Source of the DNA: a virus
Direction: 5' to 3' (one strand)
IMG/VR virus record: IMGVR_UViG_3300030110_003038
Span: 1 to 59,633 of that record
DNA length: 59,633 nucleotides
Shown here: positions 58,888 to 59,633 of the stretch, one piece after another
Position numbering within the stretch: position 1 is the stretch's first letter
How the letters are laid out: each line of letters opens with the position of its first letter
Program-made: the position numbers and the translations under genes
Notes under the pieces: model-generated
Databases searched by the model: none
What the model saw: only the letters and a program-made list of their open reading frames with translations
Told to the model about the DNA's origin: nothing

Positions 58888-59447
58888 CTGCGTGTTTTTA
58901 AATGTTGTACTCTTTTACTATCACATAGAAACAAATTTTTTTACTACTATGACAATAGCTAGTTACTACTAATCCTATATATAGGTAGGTACCTAAATAT
59001 TATACCTAGTATAATATTATAAGGGTAGTGTGACACTTGCCTATTACTAGACTACTATATAAGGCTAATGTCACTATAAAAAAGTTATTACAAATATTGA
59101 AGTATGGTGTTGCCCCTACTACTTCTGCACTTACTTTGTAAACTAAAATGAAATTTACAAGGCGGGGCCCCCTACTTTTACATGATTTTGCATAGAATTT
59201 TTAGCTTTTTACTGCCTCACCTTGCTACACCTTTTCACCTTTTTATTAAGTATTCACAAAACATTTACAATTTATTAAGATAGTATATATAAATAACTTA
59301 ATATAAATAAATAATTATAAAGTGAGAGACAGTGTGGTTAACTATTACAGTAAAAATTACAAGTAAACAATGTCACTACTTTTACAAACTAATTACAAAG
59401 TATATAAGATAATATAAATAACTAAAACAATTAAATTAAATACAACT
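58888..59447. other. Divergent noncoding region with palindromes and direct repeats
   Basis: This 560-base gap separates the late unit from a plus-strand early-type gene. No TAnnTTTG element is seen on either strand. It contains three abutting palindromes (58974-59018) and AGTGT-G-ACACT at 59027-59037. It also has AATGTCACTA at 59067-59076 and 59369-59378, GGGGCCCC near 59164, CACCTT three times (59218-59241), TTTATTAAG twice (59242, 59271) and TTACAA six times between 59088 and 59398. Candidate roles are replication origin or main late control region; these are inferences. Confidence 0.5.
58974..59018. repeat. Three consecutive perfect palindromes
   Basis: CCTATATATAGG (58974-58985), TAGGTACCTA (58986-58995) and the inverted repeat AATATTATAC-CTA-GTATAATATT (58996-59018) abut without gaps. 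Each is perfect. Confidence 0.85.
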
Positions 59448-59633
59448 ATGAATAATATCACTTCAAAAAGATTTGTAGTAAGAAAAAGTCTTCTTAATAC
59501 AAACACAGAAATCACTTTCACAACTAAAAAAGGTAAAACTATAAAGTACAATCATGATATAGTTTTCAATATAATGAAAGACACTCTTACTAAATTACCA
59601 TGTTGGTTAAAGTATAAGAGTTACACTGCAAGT
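59448..59633 (+). CDS. Start of an early-type gene, cut by window edge
   Basis: ATG at 59448 in the genome's characteristic ACAACTATG context opens a frame of at least 62 codons that runs off the right end. The visible part is basic (SKRFVVRKSLLNTNTEI, TTKKGKTIKYNHD) and soluble. No family recognised. It suggests that another rightward early block begins here. Confidence 0.6.
   Translation, partial: MNNITSKRFVVRKSLLNTNTEITFTTKKGKTIKYNHDIVFNIMKDTLTKLPCWLKYKSYTAS

Noticed and set aside
1-59633. Possibility that the window is a complete circular genome
   Set aside because: Joining the ends would give the groEL frame an unrelated short tail and end the right-hand gene after a few nonsense codons, so sequence is missing.
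1-59633. tRNA genes, CRISPR arrays, insertion sequences, integrase or reverse transcriptase
   Set aside because: I looked in all gaps and at all larger products and saw no cloverleaf-type sequence, regular spacer array, transposase, recombinase or RT motif.

Overview
The window looks like about 60 kb from the inside of a larger lytic phage genome infecting a marine member of the Bacteroidetes (probably a flavobacterium), with crAss-like/Cellulophaga-phage-like virion genes. The host call rests on three things. Many minus-strand genes are preceded by the Bacteroidetes sigma-factor -7 element TAnnTTTG. Start codons sit in an A/T-rich context (AAATAACTATG) mostly without Shine-Dalgarno sequences. 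The primase-helicase is of a type common in Bacteroidetes phages and mobile elements. Both ends are cut inside genes: groEL runs off the left edge and an early-type gene runs off the right edge. The two ends do not join sensibly, so this is not a closed circle.

Layout. (1) 1-1926, minus strand: a phage groEL with its own promoter, then a small gene closed by a terminator. (2) 1927-2478: a divergent noncoding gap with a perfect DnaA-box consensus. (3) 2479-15844, plus strand: a tightly packed early/replication block. It starts with about 18 small unknown genes and one short cytosine methyltransferase-like gene. Then come a free-standing DnaA DNA-binding domain, an annealing protein plus PD-(D/E)XK exonuclease, an SSB-like protein, a primase-helicase, a full C5 cytosine methyltransferase, an SF2 helicase and a VRR-NUC nuclease. 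(4) 15841-58887, minus strand: one 43-kb late block. In transcription order it holds a small lipoprotein-like gene, an unknown virion protein, two very long tail fibres with S74 self-cleaving chaperone ends, small virion proteins, a two-module GroES-like co-chaperonin, a small-terminase candidate, large terminase, portal, scaffold, major capsid protein, connector/tail proteins, two adhesin-like proteins, a cupin protein, and a three-gene set resembling the T7 gp14-gp15-gp16 ejection proteins. The last of these is a 2698-residue protein with a zinc-protease motif. (5) 58888-59447: a repeat- and palindrome-rich noncoding region. (6) From 59448: a new plus-strand early-type gene.

How it works together (inference). 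Early genes probably remodel the host and recruit or replace DnaA-type origin recognition. The primase-helicase, annealing protein, exonuclease and SSB form the replication and recombination core, and the methyltransferases may protect phage DNA. Late genes build a short-tailed (podovirus-like) particle. The most striking system is a split chaperonin: groEL lies in a separately promoted unit and a tandem-GroES (Cpn20-like) partner lies beside the terminase genes. Repeated TYGACAT/TGTCRAATGACA motifs occur both upstream of groEL and upstream of the primase gene, suggesting a shared regulator. No lysis gene, integrase, RNA polymerase, tRNA or CRISPR array was recognised in this window.
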